Positions 28,201 through 40,200 of a DNA stretch of 64,000 nucleotides are shown piece by piece. Under the pieces are notes generated by a model. The model did no database searches. It saw only the letters and a list, made by a program, of their open reading frames with translations, and was not told the origin of the DNA. How positions within the stretch are numbered: position 1 is the first letter of the stretch; each line of letters opens with the position of its first letter. Made by a program: the position numbers and the translations under genes. This DNA is from Branchiostoma floridae. Taxonomy: Eukaryota; Chordata; Leptocardii; Amphioxiformes; Branchiostomatidae. Where the stretch lies: positions 13,984,067 to 14,048,066 of the forward strand of contig NC_049997.1 of NCBI RefSeq assembly GCF_000003815.2, written 5' to 3'.

Positions 28201-31200
28201 ATTGTTTAAGTTGGTGGGGGAGGTGAACTGTACCTTGCATTGTAAGCAACATAAAGTTCCTCTTCTTCAGTGAAGGTGACCTCCGTGATCTCGTGGAAGT
28301 CAGGAGGAGTGTTGTCGATACCGTAGGCTGAGGTGTGGCACACACTGGTGATCAGGGCACCACCAAAGGCTACATTGTTTATGGCTCTAACAGTGATGTA
28401 ATATTTGTCATCTGAAACAAAAGCATCAAGTTTTTAGTAAAATAAGCAGTATCTAAACTGTCTTTTCATTCAATTTGTAATAATCATTAAACAGTTTCAA
28501 TATCATTAGTCTTCTACAACTATAGATACACAGAGTGAAAGCAATGATTCTAACATAGCACAGTTTAATCATAAAGTATTGCCTTCACTAAAATGGTTTA
28601 AAGAAATTAATAAGAATTTACATCTGATTCAATAAGCTGTTTTCAAAGATCTATCTAAAAAGAGGATCTCCCACATGAGATTGCGGACGTAAACTGAGCT
28701 TAAATATTTTTTTCTGGTATTACAGAAAACAAATATTAAACATTATTATAGGGGGAAAGCAATTTGCATAAACTGATGTCACAGATGATGACGGCAGATC
28801 AGTCAATGATGTAACAAAGGCCTGCCCTGTTTTGTCAAGAAAGTGGGTAAGTCCAAATTCTTTGTGTTGAAAATTACAGTTTCTTAGAGCAGTCCATCGG
28901 TGTCGCTGATCAGACCAATTCTTAATTTGAATATCCGTCAGCAGACGCCGCATGTGTAGTAGAAATTACCAGTAACAGTAATGTTATTGTCTGTTATCTT
29001 AGCACAAAGATTGCTTACCCAGTAAGATCCCATCAGGATATCCAGGTATGGGTGGTATGGGGAAGATGCTCCCGGAGTGAGTCCACTCACTGGCATCGTA
29101 CAGATGAGCATGAGGGTCGATGTGAGGGTGGATCATGTCCACACAGGGCTCCAGCCCAACTGCCCAGCTGTACCCATACAGTCCGGTGTTGTCATCATGG
29201 AACCCATCCCAGTTGGCTGGAAACATTCAAGATTTATTCTTTTAATGAAAAATTTCACGAACTTGTGAGACAAAATGTTTTATCTTTTTTTTCCAGTAAA
29301 ATAGAGTTTGAGAGGGGTGAGGGAGTGAAGGCCCTGAGAAAAGAATTAAGCAGCATTCTGTTAAGTGGTTCAGTTCAGGAAATAAGGAAAATATGAGGTG
29401 AGGAGCATTCTTAGTAACAGAAATAGTAAGAGTAACTCTCCTTGGTGCTGAAATTACTGCTGTTAAGCATCATACTTCCATTTAATTGTCGCATTGTGAT
29501 AGCAAACCATTTTGATTTACAGCTATGTATGGATGGTTTTCACATGCCTGAAATCATCTATAATTGTTCCTGTTGTACACTTGTATACTGGATGATGAGC
29601 TTTTCTTAAGATAGCCCAGTAAAGTTGTCTAGAATCAAGGATGTGATGTTTTTACATGATGTCATAGAGAAATGTCAGAAAATTGTATAATATAGTTTCT
29701 ATGACAAGATGTCAAAAATTTACCTTAACTGTTGCAAAGAGGAAGAACATACACAAGAAATTTGATTTCTCAAGGCAAAAAAATTATATGTGACTTGCTT
29801 GAAATATTTTTGTAAACAACAGTAACTGTACAATTTACGCTGAATCTACAACATGGCATTGTGTTTGAGCATAAGGTTTGAGTTCATGTTACAAATCTAT
29901 ACGGCTTGTACAAGTGTGCATACCTGCAATGAAGGTGTTAGCTCTAGTGTAGTATCCTCCAACTGTCAGCCTCATGCCATTGAACACAGTCCTACCGTCC
30001 ACATCATCACGGATTACCCTGGAAGACAAAGTTATTCAGATATCACTATAATGTATGCAATATACAGAAACGCTCTCATCACAACCAGGGGCTGAATTGC
30101 AAGGAGTTCACAATAGGCAAGGCTAAATCGCAAGTGTTTGGAGTGACCTCAATATGACATGTAGTTGCCCCAGGTGCGGCCATAGGACTGTAGGGTTGAA
30201 CCATGCCAGGAAGGACCCCTACTTTTTCGATAAGTGTGGTTCCAGCAGTGATGGGCATTTGAGGGAAATTACATGCAAATATAAGCAAAATATATGCACA
30301 CTGGAAGTGTCGTCTTCCCTAATACTGGATAAAGTGGCAAGGGCATTGAATAATGTTTTATTTTAAGTAATTGGCACCTGATGGCAGTACTCACCTGTGT
30401 TGAGGTAGGTTTGTCCTGTCTGCTTCTCTCCTACACCTGTCCAGCCCTACACCTACTCACCTGTGCTGAGGTAAGTTTGTCCTGTCTGCCTCTCTCCCAC
30501 ACTTGTCCTGCCCTACACCAACTCACCTGTGCTGTCTGCCTCTCTCCCACACCTGTCCTGCCCTACATGTACTCACCTGTGCTGAGGTAGGTTTGTCCTG
30601 TCTGCCTCTCTCCCACACCTGTCCTGCCCTACATGTACTCACCTGTGCTGAGGTAGGTTTGTCCTGTCTGCCTCTCTCCCACACCTGTTCTGCTCCCAGC
30701 CATCCAGCATCAGGTCCTCACACCTGTCAAACAACAGCTCCTCCTCACCTGGGCTCGTCCCCAAGTACCCAGGGTCAGGGTGGGTGAAATCGGTCAGGAT
30801 GCCCTGGCACAATAAGAATCTCATGTAAGTCTTAGATGTCATGAAGGTAGATTTTCTGTGCACTTTGAGGAGCTATGTAAGCATGCCACACAGCACGATT
30901 CAACAGCATCAAAAGTGCACAGGAAAGAGGCTATGACGGCAGTCCAAGGGTGCCACAACGGCTGTTTCTGCCTGTCTCTACATTGATAAAGACTATACTC
31001 GGTCCTAAAATAGATGAACAATCATATTTATCTTTTAATTTTTATGAACGACAGGGTCAAATTTCGTATGGAGCGCCTGTCAGAACGTGCGAGCGCCAAT
31101 CTCAGAGATTGTTTAACTAAACCATTCATATAGGATCCATCTCAGCCCTACTGCTGGGTCAGCCCAACCTTTGGCCCATGGCTTTGGTAACTTAGGTGAC

Positions 31201-34200
31201 ACATCTCTAAAACAACTGATGCTAGGTCAAACAGTGGCTGTGTTATGGCTTACCGCTGATGATATTTCACCAGTGTACCCTATGAAGTTGTCAGACTCCA
31301 CATTGAAGAAATACAGGCTGTTGTCTTCCAGTGACAGTCCGTCGTGGAGGAAGTACGCATTGTGGCCATATCCAAACCGCTCATAGTAATGCATCCTACC
31401 AGACTGAAGAAAAGAAAATGACACTGTTGTGAATGTACATCTTAATGTTTAATGTAGCCAAACACAGTTTTATTTTTGAATATAGGGTTTAACATACATT
31501 GTCAAAGACTCCACAGACAGATACATGTAGTAGGATGCACAAGTAATGTACAATATACAAAAATGGCCGAATTAAGGGTACAATCTACAAAATATTAGAA
31601 AACAAAGTTCAACTAAAATTTACTCGGACTATGTACGTCATGATAATACTTACAGCTTCTATGCGAGCACCACCCTTTTCAGCCATTGACTCTGCTTCCC
31701 CATTCAGTTCGCAGTCTTTGGACTCCCCATAATCAAAGTTGAAGCCTTTACACTGGGTTGGTAAATACTTCAGACATTCTGCAGCACAGGACTCGGGGCT
31801 TGATGTTGCCACTCCGTTACCGGGGATAGACTTGAAGGGCTCAACTGCAAGGCGACCCATTCTCGGAGGTGTGAAGGAAGCCAGACCCCCTGTCGAGACA
31901 AATTTACTCCTTTGTCATCTCATATACCTTATAGCTACATGTAGGTCAGTGCAACATTATTCTAAATCCCAGTGTGGTAACACAAAACATAAACCATTAA
32001 AAACAGATATGTTTCAGTACCTAAAAGAAACATCACCAAGAGATTCAACACTTGAGCTGCCTTTGATAACGGAATACATCTGAGTTGTTTAATGCATCAA
32101 CATTTTTTCTATTTCTTTACTAATCCTCTATCAAAATCATATGTCCTGCATACAGATCCTAAAAAGTGCTGTTTTGCATCTTGTATAATGGACATAATTT
32201 ATAATAATGCATTTTGCTTCCAAACTTCCAAGCTTATTCTGAGATAATTCAGAGTCATAAAATCACATACACCGTTGAGTTTGGCGAGAATTGAAACTAT
32301 TTATTGTGGCATACAACAAATGATAGTATCAACATGATTGTGGTTAATGCACGGAGTAGGACAGAAATTGTCTAAGTAAGCTTTTATGTGTTTCATGTCA
32401 ACGGGGACTACACTGCTGCAGACAGACAGCTCTGTTGCCATGGCAACTGTCGAGAGGTGCCGTGTGGGCATCCGCCATCCAGCTGGCTTGCATTTTGCAT
32501 AAAAAACATGTTATATTCAATGTCTTTGAATGAATGAATGAATGTATGGATTGATTGATGAACGAATGAATAAATGAATGAATGAAAGAGAAGTATCTTA
32601 CCTTGAGTTGTAGTCTCCCTTGTGAGAGTGAACTCCTGCCATGGGGTTATCTGATCCCCCCACACCCCGTGTCCCAGCCCCAGCCCCACTCTCTGTGCCG
32701 TCAGCTCTGAGTCATCAAACAGTTTGGCTGTAGCACTCAGTTTCTGAGGGTTACTAGTAAAACAGGAGCCATTTAGTGTGAGATAGTTCAGGCTTATTGA
32801 TTGAAGTGGTATGGTATGGTAAAAAGGCTTTTGCAATTTTGAATAAAGTGAATCTATTCCTCGTCCACATGAAGTACAGACATGCTTTGGTGCTAGACTT
32901 CATCTTCCACACAAGAACTACTCCAAATCCAATACCAAGGACAATGGTAGTACACTCATTCCACCCATTTGAATAGACTGTCAAAAGAGTGGCAGGAATG
33001 TTGGTAATAAGATGACTGCAAAAGTCAGACTTGCAAGAGTAGCGGGAAGTTCAGAGTTGATAGAACTAGTCATTAATCAGACAAAACAGTCCAACTCATG
33101 GGGTCAATGGAAAAGCCTACTAATTCAGGGGAGGAACTATTTTTGGTCTGTCTGGGTGTGTTTTCAGTTTCATATTTTCTATATGCTGAGAATTAGAGAG
33201 TGAAAATAACTTACATTTCAGTACCAAGGCAAATGACAGTAAACACACTAATTTTTACCTGGTGGAAAGGTACTCCACATCTATTCTCCCGCTTGGTAAG
33301 GTGTTGTCTAAGGTGGGCAGGCTGCAGGTGGCGGTGGAACAGCCTCCAGCATTGTTACAGGCATGGAGGGTGAAGTGAAGTGGAACTCCATGAACCAGCG
33401 CCTACAGGTGGGAAATTAGACAAAAATTGTCACACAGCATACAATACATGGTTAATGACCCGCCCTGAGGTGTATATGGTGCCATAATTCATGGTCGATT
33501 CCTATAACCACCGAATGAAGTGACCGAGTCCGATGTGATACTAGTGATATACATGTATATAAAATGTTAGGCCACATAACAATGATGCCCCCTTGCAGCC
33601 AAAACTGACATTGCAGCAACTACAGGAAACACTACCTACCCTGTTGAGCTCCACAGGACTGTTACCGATCTCTTCCTGTGACACCACATCTGTACCACCT
33701 GGGACGGTGCCCACGTCGTACTTCAGCTTAGCCTGGGACCTGTCATCATTGGCTGCTATCTCTAGCCTGAAGGCCGGCTCTGTGTAGTCATAGCCAACAA
33801 CCTGGTCCACGTTACACTGCTTGGTCTGAGCTGGTATGCCTGAACCCTGGAATGGAGACATACAAGTAAGATTCATACTATGAAATTATTATTGTAACAA
33901 CTCAGATTATGGGTCTTATGAAGTATCAAGAGTCTTATGAATAAAAACCAAAACTTCAGGTCAAAAGTACTAGTAAGAAAAGCATATATATGCATGATGC
34001 TGAATGCTTCAGAGCTATATAAAGAGGACGATTTGTACATTATATACATAAATTCTCAGTATGATATCCAAGCAACTTTTGGGAGGGAATTTCTGACATT
34101 TTCTGACTGTCCCATTTTTTCTAGTAACAAAAATATTCTGGAACAGCAGACACTATGATTATGACTTCCTGTTCTACAATTAAATAAGAGATAATAATAT

Positions 34201-37200
34201 ATGATATCAGAAGTTGTCAACCAAATTATATGTCAACAAATCATATTTGAATGCTTCTATAGCCCTAAAACTTATAGCAATCAGCGAGTCAAGAAACGCT
34301 CAGTACTCTACTATACATGTACAATGTAGCCCAAGTAACTTAACGTGACTCCCATAACTTAAGGTGGTACAAGAGATGCTTACATCAGCAGTGACACTCT
34401 CAATCTCAGGAGGGCTGTCGTCCGGTTCTTTAGTGCTGAGTTCCAGGATGCGCATGGTGATCTTCTCTGTGCTGTACTTCCACAGGTCAGCTTTAAACAG
34501 GGTCTCTGTGATGGTTCCCACCAGCAGGTTCACCTCGACTGTGACCAGGGCCATCAGTTTAAGCTTCAATGGGATCAACTCCAGGTCCAGCTTCATGCTG
34601 GGAGAAGAAGTAACATGATTCAATCAAACATTCGCAGGCATCATAGTCTGATGCATTATAAGCAGCTACAGACACCAACAATTTCATGCCAGGTTGGTCT
34701 GTCCTGCCATGGGCGTACTCAGGCATACTTTAATGATTATATCATTAAAAAGTAATGCTAAGGTAGTCTCAAAGCCTTTTTGATTGTTGTTATCATCTGT
34801 GTCCATGGCACATATTGGAATGGAAAGCCCAAAATTCACTCTCTCCGGTACCACCATTTAGTGCAGCAGTACTTCTGATGTTGTATCTCATGTTCTGGAC
34901 ATGAGATGATCAAGATTTTTCATTAGTAGATAGTCATTTTTTAAGAAGTTACATAGGTTTGGAGCTCTTGGAAGCTTTCTGTATATTTTAGATGTATTAT
35001 GTTTTTACAGTATCTCGAAAAAAATCAATGAATGTCACATTTCAAGACTTCTTAACATTCATTAAAGTAAGGTACATGTACATGTACAATATACGAAGTG
35101 ACTGCAAGTACGATTTCAACACGGAACTATATTTTTACAAAAATGGAATTATCTTTTTATAAAAATGCCCAATATTAGCATTTCAAGAGTCACATATCAC
35201 AAGCAAGATCTTAATGCTCTCAATGTAACATAAGGCAGGTTATACAAACTGGGTTAATGTTTTACTGCATGAAAATCATGAACCACCAAATTTCAACAAA
35301 GAAAAACTTCTTTTACCCGACGTCGAATGGGAACTTGCTGAATCCAATTTCTGCTTCAGTTGGGAAGCGAACTTCCATGATGTCTCCCTCCAGACGCAGT
35401 TTCCCGTACAGGACCGCGCCCACGGCCAGCTCGCCCCACACCCGGATACCAATGTATGGTGTTACTCCACCTGCCATTTCATACATATATCAATGAATGA
35501 AGACCTTTATTGTACATTTTTGCAAAACCGAGCTAGGTACAGGACACAACAAGACAAAATATATAATAGCATCACAGATCCAGTCTAATACAAAAATTCA
35601 ACTTCTTGGTAACGGTGAAAATGTAGGACTGTATGATTGGGTTTCATGGTGCCCCTTCCATAACCAGATGGTTGTTACTTGCTCTTAACTTAACAAAATG
35701 GCGAGAGTTTGATAAAAAACGAAGTTACCTGTCACATTCATGTTCATCAGACTGGCCCCTATGGTGCAGTCCATGCCTTTGTACCCATCTGCACCAAATG
35801 CTGAATGCAAAAAAAATTCAAATTGAGAGTATTGAGTAAAATGTTTCCAAAACGACATTGTAGGAGAAAAATAATCCTACTATCAAACAGTAAGTTGAAA
35901 TCTGGACAGTAACATAAGCCATGATAGTAATTCTACCAAGAACTATGAATAAACAAAGGTTCAAACAAACAAACAAACATACATTTTCAGTGTTGATTCA
36001 CTTTGCAACTTTGGCTGAGAAATATAGTTTTGGCTGGAATTCCAGTCTGTATTGTACAGTAACATTACAGAAGTGACAGTAAATGCTTACATGTAAATTA
36101 CAGTTACTGTAATGTTACTGAAGTGACAGTAAATGCTTACATGTAAATTACAGTTACTGTAATGTTACTGAAGTGACAGTAAATGCTTACATGTAAATTA
36201 CAGTTACAGTAATTTTTCAGAAGTGACAGTAAATGCTTACATGTACATTACAGTTACTGTAATGTTACTGATTCAGAAATGCTATTGACAGTGATGTAGT
36301 CAGGACAGTAGCATTACAGTTAACTACATTAACTGTAACTGTACAAGGTGGTTGCTATGTGGGCAACTAGATTGTTCAATTCTGAAGATGCTATAGCACA
36401 AAGAAAACAAACATTAGTTAAACAACATACTTACCAAATTTCATGGGGAGAATTCCGCCCACCAGCATGTGAATTTCGTACTTGAAGAAGTTGGAGATTT
36501 GCCTGGGGAAGTTGTAGTATCCTTGTAACTTGATATCGAAGGAGGAGAAGGCGTTGTCAGATCCCCCACTCAGCATCAGATCGATCGCTTCCTCAAGCTT
36601 TATAAACCATAACAAAATAAACAAACATTAGATGAATCAAAAGAGGTGACCAGTCATGCGCCAAATAGCAATTATTCAAGCAACTGGATATGATTTTGGA
36701 CATGGTCAGACATTTAAGATAACATCTGTTATCTTTTGTCAGTGACACGCTATACACTCATAGGTTCATCATCTTTTTTGCCATGTGCCAACTTTCACTA
36801 CTGAAGACATTTTGAGGCATATTGAGATTCTATCTTATCAAGGACCTTACCATGGCAGAATACAGGTTCTTCAGATCTTCCATTAGATTGACAGCCACAA
36901 CCGGATCAATGTTGTTCAAGTCCAGTGCAAACCGGATCCCCAGAAGCGTCATGTCCTTCACACCATCTGATGGTAAAAACATATTATATTAGAAAAATTT
37001 TAAACAGAATCAGATGCCATTTCCCATTTTTTAATCACATGAAAGAAAAGCCACTCTGCAGACATGTATAGAGAAATGGCAGTCTGGAAGAATTCTGCTT
37101 TTAGAGATCATGATTGGAGTCTGCAAATCAAAGATGTTTTCTTTAAAGAAACGTTCCAACTTTAATTAATTTCACTTTTATAATCAAATCAATGAAGTGT

Positions 37201-40200
37201 TTTGAAATCTAGGATGAGAAATGGGTGGCCACCCTAAGACATTCCTAGCATCCTGATTGGAAAAAACAATACCTCCTCATGAACTAGTCCTTCATTGACC
37301 CCATGACCTGGACTGTCATGTCTACTCAACAACTAGTTCTAACATCTCTGAACTCTATTTTTCACCTGATTGAATTGTAAGATTCAGACTGAACTCACCC
37401 GCGACATTAAGGGTCAGTACCCGTGTTGTGGTACCGTACTGGTTGGTGGCCATACATGTCCACGTCCCAGCGTTAGTGGGCTGTGCATTCTTGACCTTCA
37501 AAGTTCCATTTGGTGTTAGCTCATATCCAAACAATGATGTGTCCACCAGTTGCCCTGGAAAGGAACAAAATTTGTTAGTGGTTTGGCAACAAATAATGAG
37601 GGTCCTTAAGCCATATAATCAACAAGCTTTGACTGCATTTGCTGTTTGCAAGAAGGTCACCAAATTTGGCAAGTGTCAGAGACTCAAAGCACCTAAAAAT
37701 CTATCTTATCATAGAACAAACTGATTGTAAATGTATACAAATGTTTGCTAATGAAGAATAAAAATCATTATGTAACTTAAAGTGTGGCTGAAATAAAGAT
37801 GTCAAAATTTCAAATTATGCTGAAAATTAGTGCTAGTTTTACTTTCACACAATTCAACCAAACAATTAAGTCCATCTTGTGTAGTTTATTATGTTTCAGC
37901 CATCGCAAGTAAGTAGTTCATACCATTGAAGGCCCACTGAAATGTTACAGTTGTTGTAGACTGGGTTTCACAAGATAGAGTTGCTGTCAACCCTTTCATG
38001 ACTGTTATGTTGGTGGGAAGAGGCAGTATGAAGGGCGTATCTGTAAAAATAGAGAAGGAAAGAACCTTTATATAATGGTATCAACAGTCTCAAAGTAACA
38101 AAATACAATCATAATACGTTCTCACTCTGAGAAAAGGTATAGGTCTTAGAAATATAAACCAAACCCATAGCCCCAAACAGTTCAAAAATTTCACAGGCGC
38201 ATCTGTTTCCTCATTGGGTGAACAGATGGATAGCATTTAATCAGACAGCCTTGATTGGTCATTTCCTGATGCATTTCCCATCAGCAGTTACCTCTCAATG
38301 ATTTGATCTTACGTTTTGAGTGTTACACTAAGAAATATTCAAGACACACACAGCAGAGAATTACAACAAAATTACAACAAAAGTCAGTGGAAGCTGTAAC
38401 ATTAATCCCAGCAATATTGTATCTGAGGCAGTATAGCCATTATATAATTACAACCACCATTTAGCAGAACACACCTGTTTTTGTTTAACCACCATTTGAC
38501 AAACACAGCAGCTTCACATGGTGCAGAAAAAATGGTCATATTAAACTAGATGACCCGTCACACCTAACCTTTGCACATCTACATGTGTGTGTACAATAAA
38601 TGTACATTGTAGCTGAAACATTGTCTACTGAGGATGCCTCAACAGTTCTTAGTGGCAACACGTTCTAGGAAGTTTTGAACATATCAATCCTTGGTTGATA
38701 ACTGCAGTATTTGTACATCATACTTACTTATTGCTGGTATTTCAAATACTTCATTTGCCGTTGTCTGCCGCTTGACGCGGTGATGATGATAGGGGGCGCT
38801 GACCACTCCTGCGTCCCGTGAAATGCGCTCCTGCTGTTTCCTGTACGCAGTGTGCAGCTTGTGCTCCAGTTCATGCTGGTACCTCTCTGATGGACAGGAA
38901 CCCTGACTTGGATTTGCTAGGGGAAGAACAAGACTTAGTGTTTAGTGGCATGCAGAATAAATCTAAGGACATATTGATTTGATAGTATGGATGACATCAT
39001 CTGGAAACCCAAAACTGATGCAAGCATGCCAATAAAAAACATTTTGACAAAAAAATGATTTTGAAGTTTAAGGGGCCTGGAAGGTTGGACGTATGACAAA
39101 ACACACAGAGTATAGTCACGTGACCTGTGAGAGAGAGTGACCTCCAACCCTCAGGTCACGTGACCCTTCAGAGCTGAAGAAACATGGCAGATGCCTGGTG
39201 AAAGCCTCTCAAAGCAAACTTCTAGTCGGTTGTGTCAGTTTAATTTCCTTGATTCTAATTGATTCTTTATTTTTGTTCTTTCATATCTCCTGTGACATTA
39301 GAACGTTTTCCAATATCTGTTTTTGCAATTCACTGCATCTATTTGCTTGTTTTGAGGCTGCTTTGTATGATTTACATTGTGGTTGAAAAAAACTTTTTAT
39401 TTTTATTTTTGGAAACAGTCAAAAATTGATGCGTGTGCAGATGTCATCCATATATCAAATCAATATGGCCTAAAGGGAAAACATGAAAGAAACAAAACAC
39501 TAAGCAATTTCGTTTTAATGCTTCTTTTTTGACAACACCTCAGGGACGGAATCATTTTTCAGTAAGGCAGGATGTATTACCAGATGGCTTACCTGACTTT
39601 CCAGAGCGTTTTGCAGTGCTTCTCTTGTACCTCAGGTGGGAGGCACCAGCAGTGTCATCGGTCAGCTGGTCCTGTCTGCATCCAAATAAGGGAATGACTG
39701 CCTCCTGCAAAGATAAAGAACAAATTTGAGGAAGTCTTTCAAATAATACAGAATTCAGAATCAAGTGTGGGGTGATATTTTCCTGAATATTCATGCAATC
39801 ACTTGTTCATATTTCTGAATTTAGATCCCTCTTTTTTTGTAAACTACAATATGTATAATGTTAAGTGATTCACAGTTGCAAGGACTTGCTGTTGGTGTGC
39901 TCAACTTTTGTGAGTAATTTTATTACGTACAAAGTTCTTTATTCACAACCGCATATAGTAGGATTTGCATGAGTTAACATTTCATGCAGCAGAAAATAAC
40001 AGCCATTATTACCCCGAGGAAGGTGATAGAAGGTCACCACAACATTTGCTTATGTAGATACTGTATGTGCTTGTGAGTAAAGACCGTTGTTATATAGTGT
40101 GCTCAGTTCCATGGACCTTGGCCAAATTGCACCGGCAAATGCATTTCTAGCACTTCAACAGAGATCACTTGAAACACTTATTTTCAGAGTAAGTTTTCAT

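Noticed and set aside
30381-30787. Plus-strand repetitive protein (C-P-L-S-H-T-C-P-A-L-H type)
   Set aside because: Produced by the 66-bp minisatellite whose period is a multiple of three; no gene signals.
36071-36270. CRISPR-like array
   Set aside because: Repeats are contiguous without unique spacers and the DNA is from an animal; likewise the 32-bp array at 55819.
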